Source: Argentina anserina (lineage: Eukaryota > Streptophyta > Magnoliopsida > Rosales > Rosaceae). From it: a DNA stretch of 64,000 nt. Under the pieces are notes generated by a model, which searched no databases, was not told the DNA's origin, and saw only the letters and a list, made by a program, of their open reading frames with translations. The translations under genes and the position numbers were made by a program. This document shows positions 24,109-35,863 of this stretch, in pieces; position 1 is the stretch's first letter, and each line of letters opens with the position of its first letter. The DNA lies in assembly GCF_933775445.1 (NCBI RefSeq), contig NC_065877.1, positions 23,498,001 to 23,562,000 on the forward strand, written 5' to 3'.

Positions 24109-25496
24109 CTGATAAGCCAATTAGGTATGAGTGCAAGTTAGTGACTATTTTTTTAAATCAGATATGGGTTTTCGCCAGCCGCCTCATAACAATTTTTTGA
24201 CCTACCCAGAGACTCAGTACAGCAGTTGGTCATCAATGGAGTGACAGCAAAAGTATTGACAGGTGACTCCCTCTTCCAATCTATATAATTTAGCAATATT
24301 CTTTGTGGTCATGTATTCAAATCTGGGATTTCTTCGTTGGATTCTTGGTTTTTATTTCCTGGTCTGATTGAACATTTGTTCTGTTGTGGAATTTAGATTT
24401 TGTGTGGGATTAGTTAAGCTTCTTGGTGATGTGATTACTGTTTAATAATAGGGTTTAGGGATTGAGCAACATGATGTTTGTTTGATTATTTCATGCATAT
24501 GTTAGTATCCATCTAAATGGTAGTCCTGTGTCCCAAAATTTGTCTCTGGTATATTGATCATGCAAATCTGCTTTTACACACTGCCTTATCTTTTTCGAGT
24601 TGGTATTAACTTTTGTGTCACTACATGAAATTAGGAAGGAGAGGGAAGGTATTCTGTAACAGTGTATTTGCCAGTTGTAAAATCTAAAAGGAAGTGCAAA
24701 TGTGTTTTGGATATCCAATTTTGTTGAGATCGGTCATGTTTTCTTCATACTTGGATAGGACTGAGCTTTTTTCTGTAACTCTGCATGTGCCTGATCTACT
24801 TCGACATGGCATGATGATCATTTATCCAATGCCTGATTGGAGTACCGTTTGTCTCTTTAACCTTAACTATTTTTTTTTGTTGATAAATTTTTTTGTTTAA
24901 CTACTTGCTTTGAGATTTAGATTGACGTCTTTGCGGTGATAAAGCTCTCTGGCAGGTGTGAGTTGTAGTGAACTTTTAATTCTTGAGTTTTTTGACTTGT
25001 TCCTGTATTACGAGTTCAATGCACATTGAAAATTTCTCGTACTGGCGCATTCATAATTCTTCTCTTTTTTTCTTTAACATGATGGACCTGCTACCTTAGT
25101 TATAGTAGTCAATGTGTTTTTTAGACTGTTCAATCACAAAGAAAGTAATTTACATGAATATAGACTTAATTAGCCCACTCAATTTTTGTACTAAGTAAAA
25201 AACTTATGACAGTGAATTCATTTCTATGACGTTCCCCAGTAAAAATTTATTTTATTTTTGTCCGGATTTTTGTTCAATTTGCAGGAGATAGGTCATTGAG
25301 TGAAGGGGAAGAGGACGGCTTCAGTCTTTGTCTGTGGGTTCTTTTAGGCTTCATTGCTTTTGCTATGATTTCTTACTTCATTAGTTGGTATAAGACTATG
25401 AGCCCTGGACTGACATCTATGGCAGCCAAGGTTTTAAACAAATATGATGTACATATAACTGTGGCAGTTTCCAACTTTTTGAACCAAGTTTACTAA
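24109..25496 (+). CDS. Possible alternative 3' exons of the DRM locus, encoding a membrane segment
   Basis: Three exon candidates follow DRM with good splice sites: 24109-24124 (16-nt micro-exon), 24210-24262 and 25285-25496. Spliced from the GCAG|GTATAT donor inside the last DRM codons, all junctions stay in frame: ...SIMA, ADKPIR, DSVQQLVINGVTAKVLTG, DRSLSEGEEDG. The chain continues into a hydrophobic stretch of about 24 residues containing VLLGFIAFAMISYFISWY, then KTMSPG and a stop at 25494-25496. The peptide is not recognised and has no known DRM counterpart. It may instead be the end of a separate small gene or a chance chain. Four acceptable donor/acceptor pairs with consistent phase are the only support. 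Confidence 0.3.
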
Positions 25497-25499
25497 GTA

Positions 25500-26020
25500 C
25501 CACATGTAATTAGGCACTTATGTTGTAGAACAGCTTCAACCATTTCAGTATTCAGCATTAGTATTTCCAGCATATAAACATCCTAAAATTCAGCTGGACT
25601 CTTGCAAGCTCTACTTTGACATTGGCGATATTCTACCTGCACGGGATCAGAGCACTCATAGTATGAACCAAAATACCACATGTATCTATAGGGCGTGTTT
25701 AGAAGTCCGAAAACCAACGTGTAAATATGTCACCTGTTGCCATTCCTGATTTGCAGTATATACAATTCTTGTGAACTTTAGTTATAAATGCGATTTTGTG
25801 GTCCGCGAAAACCTGGACCTGCATGGTTTTGATTCTTCAAGTACTCATGCAACTGTGCTTGATTAAAAACAGGTTCATTGCCGTTTTATTGGATATTGTT
25901 ACTATTCTTTTGTGCTACAAGTTGTAAAGCCTCTGAGGCTCAGACTCCTGTTGGTAGGCCTCTTTTCAAGTTTTGCAGTAATGAATTCCTGATTTTGATA
26001 GTGGACAGTAGTTTTTGTCT

Positions 26021-26116
<96 letters not shown>

Positions 26117-27640
26117 TTTCATTTTTAACAGAAAAAACCTCAGATGGAACAACTAATTTTGTGAATTGTCTTTACGTCTTTCACAATTAACAAAATGAGA
26201 GTGATCCTTTCACAACTTACAACAATTATATTTTCAATCGATATAGGTATCAAGATATAACATCACGACCTGCATTATTAATCTAGTACTTGGTAGATGC
26301 TTTAGAATAAAATTTGTGAGTACTAAGATGAAACCCTATCGGGGGCCAGTTCTACAAATTCCTCCATCTCTGATGGAGAATCTCAGCGGCACTTCCTCTA
26401 GTGTTGGGAAACTGAGGTGCGGTGACTACCATGCCTTCTCCTTCTTCGGTAGATGCTTCCAAGGTGTGGATCCGATTCTATGCAGCCAAGGTTCTAAAAA
26501 ACGCTACACTAGTCGAGCAGATTGTCAGGGATTAGTGTTTAGAGGACTAGTCGAGGGTCTAGACGGGGACTAGGCGGTTTGTATTGTTTAATTATTATTT
26601 TTATATAGCATATAAAAATTAAAATAACATTAGAATATATATTTTAATAGTTCTAGATAAAAAATACTGAAAACAAAGATAAAACCGCCCAGAACCCACC
26701 TAGGCTGCTAGGGACTGTTGATCCTTCAAGGGAATTGAGAATCTCTTGGGTCGAATACGGGGTTGGGATCCTGGATCTTGAGTGGTGTTGGGGTCCTCCG
26801 GGAAAGGTTTCTGGTGGAGAAGGTTGGCTATGGTTGGTCACGCACACCACTACAGATTTGGGATGCTAGTTTGGTGCCCAGATCTTCGTGGTGGCGTGGG
26901 ATATTTGAAGGCTGACACTACTTTCTGGCGAGGAGCAGTGGTGTGGCGGTGGTCGGCATTATCGTTGCTCAGGATGGACTGGAGGGGGTCAACGACTAAG
27001 ACCATCGTTTTGTGCTTCTAGCGAAAACCCTCAACTAACAGAGGTGGAGGCCCTTAGTATATTGGGGTTCTCAATTTTGTGTTGTTTTTGAGCTCGGGTG
27101 CGGATAGAAGGCCCACTCATGTTTGGGTTTGAATTTGGAATCCAAGAGGGTGGGTGCTGTTATTGAATCATAGGCACCGATTTACATTGACTCGGTATTG
27201 GTTCTGGATCTTAGGGATTCGTTTGCTAATTTTCGAGTTTATGATACCCTTGGTTACTTTCGAATTCCTATTGAACAGATCATCTATCTCTTCTTATTCT
27301 TTTAGTAATCACATAATCAGATACACTCATAGTTATTATTACAATTACTTTTACACTGCTCTTGTGATATATGCAATGCAGTGATGTCGTATGACATCAA
27401 TTACATGGTCTCCCATCATTTTAGATGCCTCTATGCATCTTGTTATTTTTATTTTTATGTTTTTTCGATTTGTTTTGATGTTTTTAGACTTTTTAGATTT
27501 CATCTAACGTAATTATATCGTCTTCTTCCTAAAAAAGGGTACTTGGTAGATTAAATGAGTATATTATGCATGGATAATAGAAATTAATGCAATATGTGGA
27601 AGTTTAATGGAATTTTGTAATCAAATATTTCAAACCTCTC
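25500..27640. other. Intergenic between the DRM gene and its partial copy
   Basis: Contains a compound microsatellite (26022-26108) and GC-richer sequence at 26.3-27.0 kb with several short overlapping frames that show no domain. The phrase gcagccaaggtt occurs at 25423 and near 26484, suggesting a dispersed repeat. No gene is supported. Confidence 0.4.
26022..26120. repeat. Compound (CT)n(TA)n(T)n microsatellite
   Basis: About 25 CT dinucleotides followed by about 18 TA dinucleotides and a T run. Confidence 0.95.
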
Positions 27641-27967
27641 CCTATTGGTTAAAACAAGCCTCGGAGGTCCAGCCAAACTACACGGCTTGTCCTATATAGA
27701 CGTCTCTCCATTCCCCCATTTCTTGGTCTTCTTCACACAGTCATCCCTCTGCATTTCTCAAGCTCTCGTTTTTTTGAGGTAAAAGACACCTCCTTGACTC
27801 ACGAACAGAGAGCAGAGCAAAACCCTTGGGTTTTTCTTCTTTGAAATTTGAATTTCTCAAGCTCTACTTGTAACAAAATTGTGACTTTGTTTTACAAAAT
27901 TTCTTCTTTGCAAGGGTTGTCTGGTTTTCGGAGAAGACGAGCTTTGATTGGTTGAGCTTTAGAGAAA

Positions 27968-28898
27968 ATGGTACTGGTTTCATCTTGTTTGAGTTTCCGT
28001 ATTTCAAACCCATCTGTTTAATTCTTAAAGGTTCCGACTTTGGTCACTTGTGGTGCCTGATGGAGCTTATTCTAGGTTAAACAACCGATTTGAGGATGTG
28101 TTTGTTATTCTACTGTGGTTAGGTTTTGGTATGAAGCTAGGCTTGTTTGTGTAATTTGTGATTCTACTTGAGTGTCCCTTACGGGTTTGATGGAAGTCTT
28201 GCGGTATATGTCTGGTTCTGTTTTAAGCATGTAAGCTAAAACCAATAAGAATTAAACCATGTATCTGATTCCTGCATGCTAAGGTGTATAGCTACAATGA
28301 GTTATAAAAGCGAGTCCAGTAAGATATGAATATTACCCATATCATGTTCTACGGAGTCGCACTTGTTGATTCACAATTTTCTTGTTCATTTGCTCATACA
28401 TGTTGTGATTTTGTGCAGGAGGGAATTCATTCTAGTGTGGATGGATGACAATGATAATGGCCGGAACACTGAAGATGAAATCGACAGCTACACTTTCTTG
28501 CCTTCTTCGAGTGTAGTTCATCCTCGTGAGGAGCCTTGGGAGGTAAAATCTAGTGCAGTGACAATTTTGATTTTCCGGACAAGCTAGTGTATTTTTTGTT
28601 TATTATCACAAGTAAGCATGAAATGGAGATAATTAACGTGCAATTGCTTTTTTCTTCATCCTGAAGGCGAGCTCATGTCCAAGTTCTTCCAACTCTAAAG
28701 TTCTTGATCAGTTTATAAAAATGGGATTATCTAAGATGTTGGTTGAAAAAGCAATTGAAGAACATGGCAAGAGCACTAATTCATTCATACAAGACACATT
28801 TTTCCTACGCCACACATATAAATTTATCCTAATATTACGATGGAATTCCAGGAGAAGAAAATGCGAATGCAATTCTGGAAACGGTCCTCACATTTTCA
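27968..28898 (+). pseudogene. Truncated duplicate of the DRM 5' region (acidic N-terminus plus UBA1)
   Basis: Exon structure mirrors the DRM gene: an ATG at 27968 directly followed by a GT donor, then exons 28419-28542, 28667-28766 and 28852-28898. The last two have exactly the lengths of DRM exons 3 and 4 (100 and 47 nt) and encode SSCPSSSNSKVLDQFIKMG, LSKMLVEKAIEEHG and ENANAILETVLTFS, close to DRM UBA1. Exon 2 has an acidic N-terminus (MDDNDNGRNTEDEIDSYTF). The exon-3 donor has changed from GT to GC. Reading from the ATG at 27968 hits a stop after 10 codons (the TGA at 28449-28451), so only an internal ATG (28441) gives the DRM-like frame. No counterpart of exons 5-9 or the methyltransferase domain follows. 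A TATA-like tcctatataga lies near 27690. Probably a decaying partial duplication; a short UBA-only protein is conceivable. Confidence 0.8.
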
Positions 28899-29313
28899 GT
28901 GAGTTTAAACGCGCCTTTAGATGCCACTGCTATTCAATCTAGACATTAATACTTTGAATTGCTAGCTGGGTTGCCTATATATATTCTTAGACTTGGCCAA
29001 AAAGTATTTGTGTAAATCGTAGGGAGAGATAGCTAGCGCTTTTACACATAATTCTTGTATAACATATATGTCTGATGTAGGTGTGTTAAATTACATATGT
29101 TCATGTCCAACAGTTTTCTTATCATCCATCTCTCTCTTAAGAATATATGATGATTCCCTGTTCAACAATATTATTATCTGATTTAACCCTTCCCCAACAT
29201 ACTTTCATATTGAACATGAGACTTAAGTGGACAAACTAAATTGGTACAAGGTCTTTCATTATACTGGGAAGCCAATTAATATTTTACATGACAGTTACGG
29301 TATAAACTTATTT

Positions 29314-30086
29314 GTATGCCGGCAAATTGCTAAAATACATTCTAAATTTGGCTAAAATTGTTAATTTGTATCCCGAACTTGCATTTGAGTCCATTTACAT
29401 TCTAAATTTGGTAAAAATTACTGATTTGCCCAACATCCGTTACATTTAACTGTTTCTATCCAATTTTGCGTCACATGTCATGCACATGAGGGGTAATGTT
29501 GTCATTTTCTATTTATATTTTTCTTAAAAATAAATAAAAATATTCTTTAAAATGAGGATTATTTTTTAATTAAATTATTTTATTACATATTTTTTCTACA
29601 TACTTAACCCTATTTTGAATTATATATTCAACATACCCACCCGTTCAAATATAGTGTGTTATGTATATATATATATATATATATATACAGTCCCTATCCA
29701 GAGTGAAGGTTCGCTCTGAATTTTCAGAGTGAAGTTCCAATTTTGGCACACTTTTCGGTCAATTTTTTTCACCATAAGTGATTCAATATTTAGATATGCT
29801 ATTCAAGATCATCTCTATAAAGTTTCATCCAATTTGACAATGATTTGAGCTTTCAAAATTGAGATTTACACGAACGGTTTACGTTGAACAGTTTTAATTC
29901 ATTCATTGATTTAATCTAATTTCAATACTTTAACGATGTCTGATTTAGATGAAATTTTGTAGAGATGATCTTGAATAGCATACCTAGATATTGAATCGCT
30001 TATACTGAAAAAATTTGACCGAAAAGTGTGCCAAAATTAGAACTTCACTCTGAAACTTCAGAGTGAACCTTCACTCTGGATAGGGA

Positions 30087-30138
<52 letters not shown>

Positions 30139-30511
30139 GTACACATTTATTTTTAATTTTCTATGTATTTATTTATATTTTTCTAATATCTTTTAACATA
30201 CTATATCACTTAAAATAATAAATATATAAATCAATAACATGTTTCGCAAAAAAAACAAAAAAAAACATAGTAACAAGTGTTCCTCTTAAGTAATTATATT
30301 AATTTATTTCATTATTAAATATGAATAAATATATAATGACAATACTGCTCCTCAAATGCATGACATGTGACTTAAAATTGGATGAAAAATATTAAATTTA
30401 ACGGATATGGTGCAAATCAGTAATTTTTACCAAGAGGTAAATTGACTCAAATGCAAGTTCGGGGTGCAAACGGATAATTATAGCCAAATTTATGGTGTAA
30501 ATTGGTATATA
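29314..30511. mobile_element. Mutator-like MITE, copy 2 (degenerate)
   Basis: Shares with copy 1 (12214-13358) the arm sequence around aaatttggtaaaaatt, the block gaggggtaatgttgtcattt, and the inner block acatgtttcg(c/a)aaaaa, all in the same order. Ends are more decayed than in copy 1, the 60-bp arm repeats are reduced, and no target duplication was recognised, so limits are approximate. A second foldback element sits inside it at 29687-30090. It lacks the solo LTR seen in copy 1. Confidence 0.7.
29687..30090. mobile_element. 404-bp foldback MITE nested in a TA repeat
   Basis: Almost the whole element is one long imperfect inverted repeat. The left end is ACAGTCCCTATCCAGAGTGA; the right end, reverse-complemented, is the same. 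Inner landmarks (tttggcacacttttcggtca and its complement) also pair. It is embedded in (TA)n on both sides, so the target was a TA tract and a TA-type duplication is likely. It has no coding capacity. Its transcript would form a near-perfect hairpin. Confidence 0.85.
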
Positions 30512-31600
30512 GATTATGAGTATTTTCTATTGTACCTCTTATCGAAGAAAACATGTATATATATAATTTTAATGTACCTCGTTATTAGATTTTGTAGTGT
30601 ATATATATTACCTACGCTTCTCATCCCAAAAAAATATATATTATATCTCTTACAGTGGATTTATGTTATAATATATCTAACATTAAGAAAAAAATATATC
30701 ATTCAAGAACAAAGATGTGTACATACTTCACAATAAGAATTTCTCATATAATCTTCATTTTACTAGCTCCTATTGCTTAAAAATAAGAATTGTGTAAACC
30801 TTTACAAAATTGGATAGATTGATAGAAGAACAACAAAGAGATTCGAAAAATTTACAAAACTGAATAACCTAGTGATGAGTATATATATAGATTGAAGTTA
30901 GTAATATGAATTTAAAACAATGAAACAATTATGGACGAAATTCATTAATTCCATATTCAAATGGATGTAAAAACCTAAAAGTAAGGAAATAATTTAATAT
31001 AACTTTTTATGTTTCAGAAGGGTAGATTAAACATTTATAAAAGGAATAAATAATGATAATAAAATATTTTGGGTATAGATTGAAAGAAAAATTGGGCATG
31101 GATGTATTTTAAAGAGATGGCTTCAATATTGGGCTTATATCTAATTTTCTCGGGAATTTATGTGACTTTAGTTTCATTCAAAGATAACTACTTAAAAACG
31201 GTAATTTCAAACGTACTGCAACAAAAGCTGATCACTAAACAAGGGTACTAGAATGCCTGCCAGCCTGCCACAACACATAATAAGATTTAGGGTGAACACT
31301 AGACATGGAAATTACATAAATACATTACTCGGTCTAGTAGGAGTAGTAGCCATTTTCCTTTCGGAACACTTTAGCGGCTTCTGTGTCTTTGTCTGGATAG
31401 CCTCCCATGTGATCTCCACTGCCACATTGCATGCAGAAGACTACGTAAAAAAGACACTCTAAATTCATTTTTTTTCAACCAGAAAATACCATTAAATGAC
31501 ACTTTTTAACACCCTCTCCCATAAAAGGACACTAAATTTTTTTCTCACATAAGACCACTTCTTAACTCAATATTTTCATGCTCTGACTAAATTACCCTCA

Positions 31601-31640
<40 letters not shown>

Positions 31641-31713
31641 AAATAGATTTCACCACCCTAACTCCCCCACAACTAGTCCATCACTCCTCCCTCGTCAGTG
31701 CCACCACTGCGAG
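30512..31713. other. Intergenic with a possible terminal exon on the minus strand
   Basis: On the minus strand, about 31435 to 31333, a frame reads CMQCGSGDHMGGYPDKDTEA followed by AKVFRKENGYYSY and a stop. It looks like the C-terminal end of a real protein with a C-x2-C pair, but I cannot name a family and find no convincing upstream exon. A (TC)n run lies at about 31608-31639. The rest shows nothing recognisable. Confidence 0.3.
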
Positions 31714-33730
31714 TGGGGGTGAAATTCAGTCCAAACAGTTCGGTTTTGAGCCCAAATTGAAAACTGAATTGAAACTGAACCTCGGTTTGGTTCACAATTT
31801 ACGGTTCTCAGACAGACAAAACTGAAAAGTGAACCGACCGATTCGGTTTGGTTAAGTTTTTTCGATCTTTTTTTTTTTCAGAAAAAAAAAACTGAACTGA
31901 ATCAGACTGATTGTTAATTGTTAAATTGAACAAAATTAATAAGAACCAAGCTATAAAGTTCTTGTTAATTACAAAGCTTCTGTTTCATAGCAAATAGCAA
32001 ATACACTGACAGTGATATGGTTTTGTCTCATCATTAACAAACCAAACAGTGAGGCATATCATAAGAATATTAAAGACTTAAAAGGGTTTTGCATACCTTA
32101 ACCTACTATGATTCCATGTTTTTGGAGTGATGGAGATAGGGCATGCACATGAAACCAACTTCATTCTTAATCTTGAAACTGGTTCCAATTATATGTATGT
32201 TTATTAGAACAAGATGACACTAATGAAAAAAACCGGTGGACATAGCAATTACAAACAAGAATTATAAGGTTGTGACTTATATTAATCTAACAAGATTAAA
32301 CATAAATGAAATGGGATTATCCACTTGCAGTTGCACTCCACAATTGAACTTTTGTTCTTCTAGGAATTCATCTTGGCTACCATCTTGATTTATCAATTTA
32401 GATTAATTAAGCATAAGCTAATATCTATACCCAAATATAAACCACACCAAACTTCAACCTTTGTCTTCTATTTCTTCAACTGCAGCTCTTCACCAACAAC
32501 CCACTAAAATTAACACCAGGATTTTACCCTCTCAAACAACTAAAGTTAATTAAGAGTAACCTCAACTCACCCTCTAATTAAATCCAATTGAGGCAAGGGC
32601 CTGAATTACAAGTATGCACCCAAAGAGAACTACTCCAAGCTGAAACCTTTCTCTTCCGCTCCTCTGCTCTTCAAGGCCTAGATTCTGAAATTATAAAGAC
32701 TCTTTAATTCCCTATCAAAAATAAGTTAACCCAAAATAGAAGCTTGGATCAAGAATCAGAACCACCACCACATATGGTGGTGATGGTGGTGATATTGGAA
32801 TCTTACAATAATGCTGAAATTTCTTGCATTTCTCATTCACAGAGTCCAGATTTATACAGTAGTGATACCAATTTAGATCCTAAGTACAAGCAATTACAAT
32901 AAGTCTCATAAAGAGGTTCTGTAACAATTTGAATCTGAGAGATATGATAATGCCTGAGATTAAGCTATGTTTAATTGTAGATATAGAATATAATAACATA
33001 GTCAATATAGTAGAGGAATTACAGGGATTCACATTTTGCTTATCAAGAAAAATGCAAAAATCTTCAATACTGAATTGCGATGAAAACTACTTACCCAGAC
33101 CAATAGAGGAGGAAGCGTGGATCTTCTACAGAGTAGTGAGTAGCAGGTGAAGCCATGGACTCGGCTGATGCCGGAGAACTCGACAGATCAGAGAAACCCA
33201 GAAAATATAAATTGAATTAAAATGGGACTAAAATCAAGAAATTGAGAGCTATTAGTTTAGAAAGAAATAATTCGAGAATATTTAGAGATTAATATCGGAG
33301 AAGCAAATCACCTTAGGAGTTAGGATGGCAGAGAACCGTGTGGCGCCAGCGGTGGTGCGGTGGATTGGTGAACCGTGGTTGATGGTTGCAAGCCAAGCGA
33401 CTCAAAGAGGCATTGAATCTTGAGATGAGAGAGCATCTAAGCAGAGATCGAGTGAGGCTGAGTGAATCCTTTCTCTTTCAGTTTGAGGCTAAGTGAGACT
33501 GACCCGAGTGAGGCGAGGGTTTTTCCCAGCCTAATATATACATATGTAAAACAAAGTCTTTTTTCGAGTTCTGTATTAGGTTTCGGTTTAGTTCAGCCAA
33601 TTTGGTTCAGTTGGAGCACCGAACTGAAACTTAACTGCATTTTTTGTTTTGTTTTCGGTTCGGTTTCTTTGTCTGTTTTTTTTCGGTTTGGCTCGGTTCT
33701 CGGTTTTTCAGTTCGGAAGTGGCACCCCTA
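31714..33730. mobile_element. hAT-type element with captured exon-like sequence
   Basis: Flanked by a perfect 8-bp duplication ACTGCGAG (31706-31713 and 33731-33738), the signature of hAT transposons. The ends are degenerate inverted repeats (TGGGGGTGAAATTC; right end complement TAGGGGTGCCACTTCC) followed by subterminal copies of aaccga/cggttt-rich motifs on both sides. There is no transposase. Inside, two minus-strand stretches look like exons: 33154 to 33100 (MASPATHYSVEDPRFLLYWS, ending at GTAAGT) and about 32690 to 32574 (after TTTCAG: LGLEEQRSGRERFQLGVVLF, then a hydrophobic end and stop). They may be fragments of a host gene carried by the element. Confidence 0.75.
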
Positions 33731-33738
33731 ACTGCGAG

Positions 33739-35858
33739 CCTGTGATGACCTCCGCCTCGAGACCTACTGATCGGTTCGATTACTCGAGATCAATATTAAC
33801 CCTGTAAGCATCGTTAATAGTATAAAGTAAGAGGGTATCGTTCACAAACCGGGGATCCAATTAGGGTAAAGAATCACAAACATTTAACAACGAATTCATA
33901 AGAGATATAAAGATTTGATATAAGATCGGATCAAGAATATAAAAATAAATCCTAAACTAATATATACATGTGATCAACCAACCAACACATAAATATCACC
34001 AAACAAAACGTCACAAGTAGCTTCAAAATCATAATCTCATCTTATGCTAACACTGAGCCTTAGCGGACAAGTATTGAATGAACAAACAACAACCTAATGC
34101 CGAACTAGGTTACTTAGCGCATCCCTAACTCGAAACATGACCTAGTAATCTTATCTTAGCGCTTAGAAATTACAAAGTAACATGTCATTCTCAATCTTAC
34201 CACTTCATTGATTCATTTCTTATCTAATTACTTAGCGCATTTTAGATAACAACGGATCATGGTTAATTCCTAGTGATTACTAACCAGTGAAGCATGTCAC
34301 TTACTTTAACAAGTTAACAAAAACACTTAAGAATCCTATATGCAAAACTAACTTAGCGCCTTGAATCACATATAGTTAACGCACAAGAAAGAGAATCATT
34401 AAATCATTGAATTATAAATTCACGACATCTACATAGAAATCATAGAAAAGAAAATCAGAACTACTTTATAACATCTTGCAAAATTGTAAACTACATGAGA
34501 GTATTCCACAAATTCGGTACTAGCCAAAAACATAAGCACAACATCACACAAAGAATCCAACCCGAAAACATAGTTGAAGACGTAACGAGTTACACTTTGT
34601 AAATCTCCTTAGCGGTATCAAAACAAGGTAGCACGGCTTCAACTTGAATGGCAATCCTAGGCGTAGCGCTTTGAATCGAATGGAATGAAAGGAAGATGGT
34701 GTATTCGGCTTGAATGGCTTTGAGGATGATAAGTAGTGTTTAAGGGAGAGCTTTGGCTAGTCTTGTGAACAAGGTTGATGATGTTTTTCTGTGGAATTGA
34801 GGTGATATATATAGAGGAAGAAACCCAAGGGAGACTGGCCACAAAGGCCACAAAGTTGAAACCAAATTGGTTGAGGTTTCCTAGATTTTCTTAATTCGGC
34901 AGATCTGATATTTGTGCTTTGTTCTGGTCATAACGTTCTCTAAAAAAAAGACATTGAGCTGATTCCAATGGAATTTGAAAATAGACTCCCATAGCTTTTC
35001 ATCGATATATCAGGCATTTTCTGAATTATTGTGAGCTGTCCACAGGAGCCCGTCAAAGTTGGATGATCTACACTGCCAGAATTCTGATTTCTATAAGGAT
35101 TGGACATTAATTGCATATCTTCTTCTTCCTTTAATGTTGATTTCTTTTGCACAAATTTCCTACTTTGAATTAGGAAGGTAGCAAGAGTCTTAATTGTTGC
35201 AGCCTTATTTGAATTTTCTTACCTCTTCTCATTAATTTGCTGCATGCATGCTTTGACATTATTTGGTGCAGGAATTTTTGGTGATTTTGATATATATTCA
35301 TGCCTCTATACATAGGAAAAACAAGGTCCTAACTTTCCCTCACAACCCTTGGATCAAAAGCAAATCAATGGCTGAGATAATTCTGCCAAGTTCACTAGAC
35401 CTCCGAGTAATGATTCGGTCATATCTCCTTGTAGGAATAAGATATTAATTTGATTTCAAATACTACATAAACTAGACTCACACAGATTTTTATCCATATA
35501 TGGTACATCTTCTAATTCGTTCGGAGCTATCCAAGGGACCCCGTCGAAGTTGGACTACAAATCTTGACAGCATTTTGATTCTTACATGGATTGGGCTTTT
35601 AAGTGCATATCTTCTTTTCTTTCCTTGTGGAACTAGGATTGCTTTCCTTCCCCAACATGGATTTGTATTTCCTAATAAGAATAAGTACGTTAGAAACAAA
35701 GAAATAGGAAATGATGAATCCTACTCGAACAAGGAATCATATCTCAACAAAGATTCTTTACACTTAGCACGATTTCATCATCAATTCACTCATAATCGAC
35801 ATAAGCTCTACCTAGACACTTATTCATATAAAAAAAACTAAAATATACTAAATAAGAG
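33739..35858. other. Decayed repeat-like region
   Basis: The motif acttagcgca(t/c) recurs at irregular spacing at 34.05-34.37 kb. Two segments, about 34880-35120 and 35390-35610, are diverged direct copies of each other; both contain a gtcaaagttgga / gtcgaagttgga block followed by gattctgatttc / gattctta and gcatatcttc. This suggests an old retroelement, but no LTR pair or coding domain was identified. Confidence 0.35.
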
Positions 35859-35863
35859 GTAAC

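Noticed and set aside
25878..26156. 92-codon frame with Ser-Leu and Ile-Tyr repeats
   Set aside because: Product of the compound CT/TA microsatellite read as codons; not a gene.
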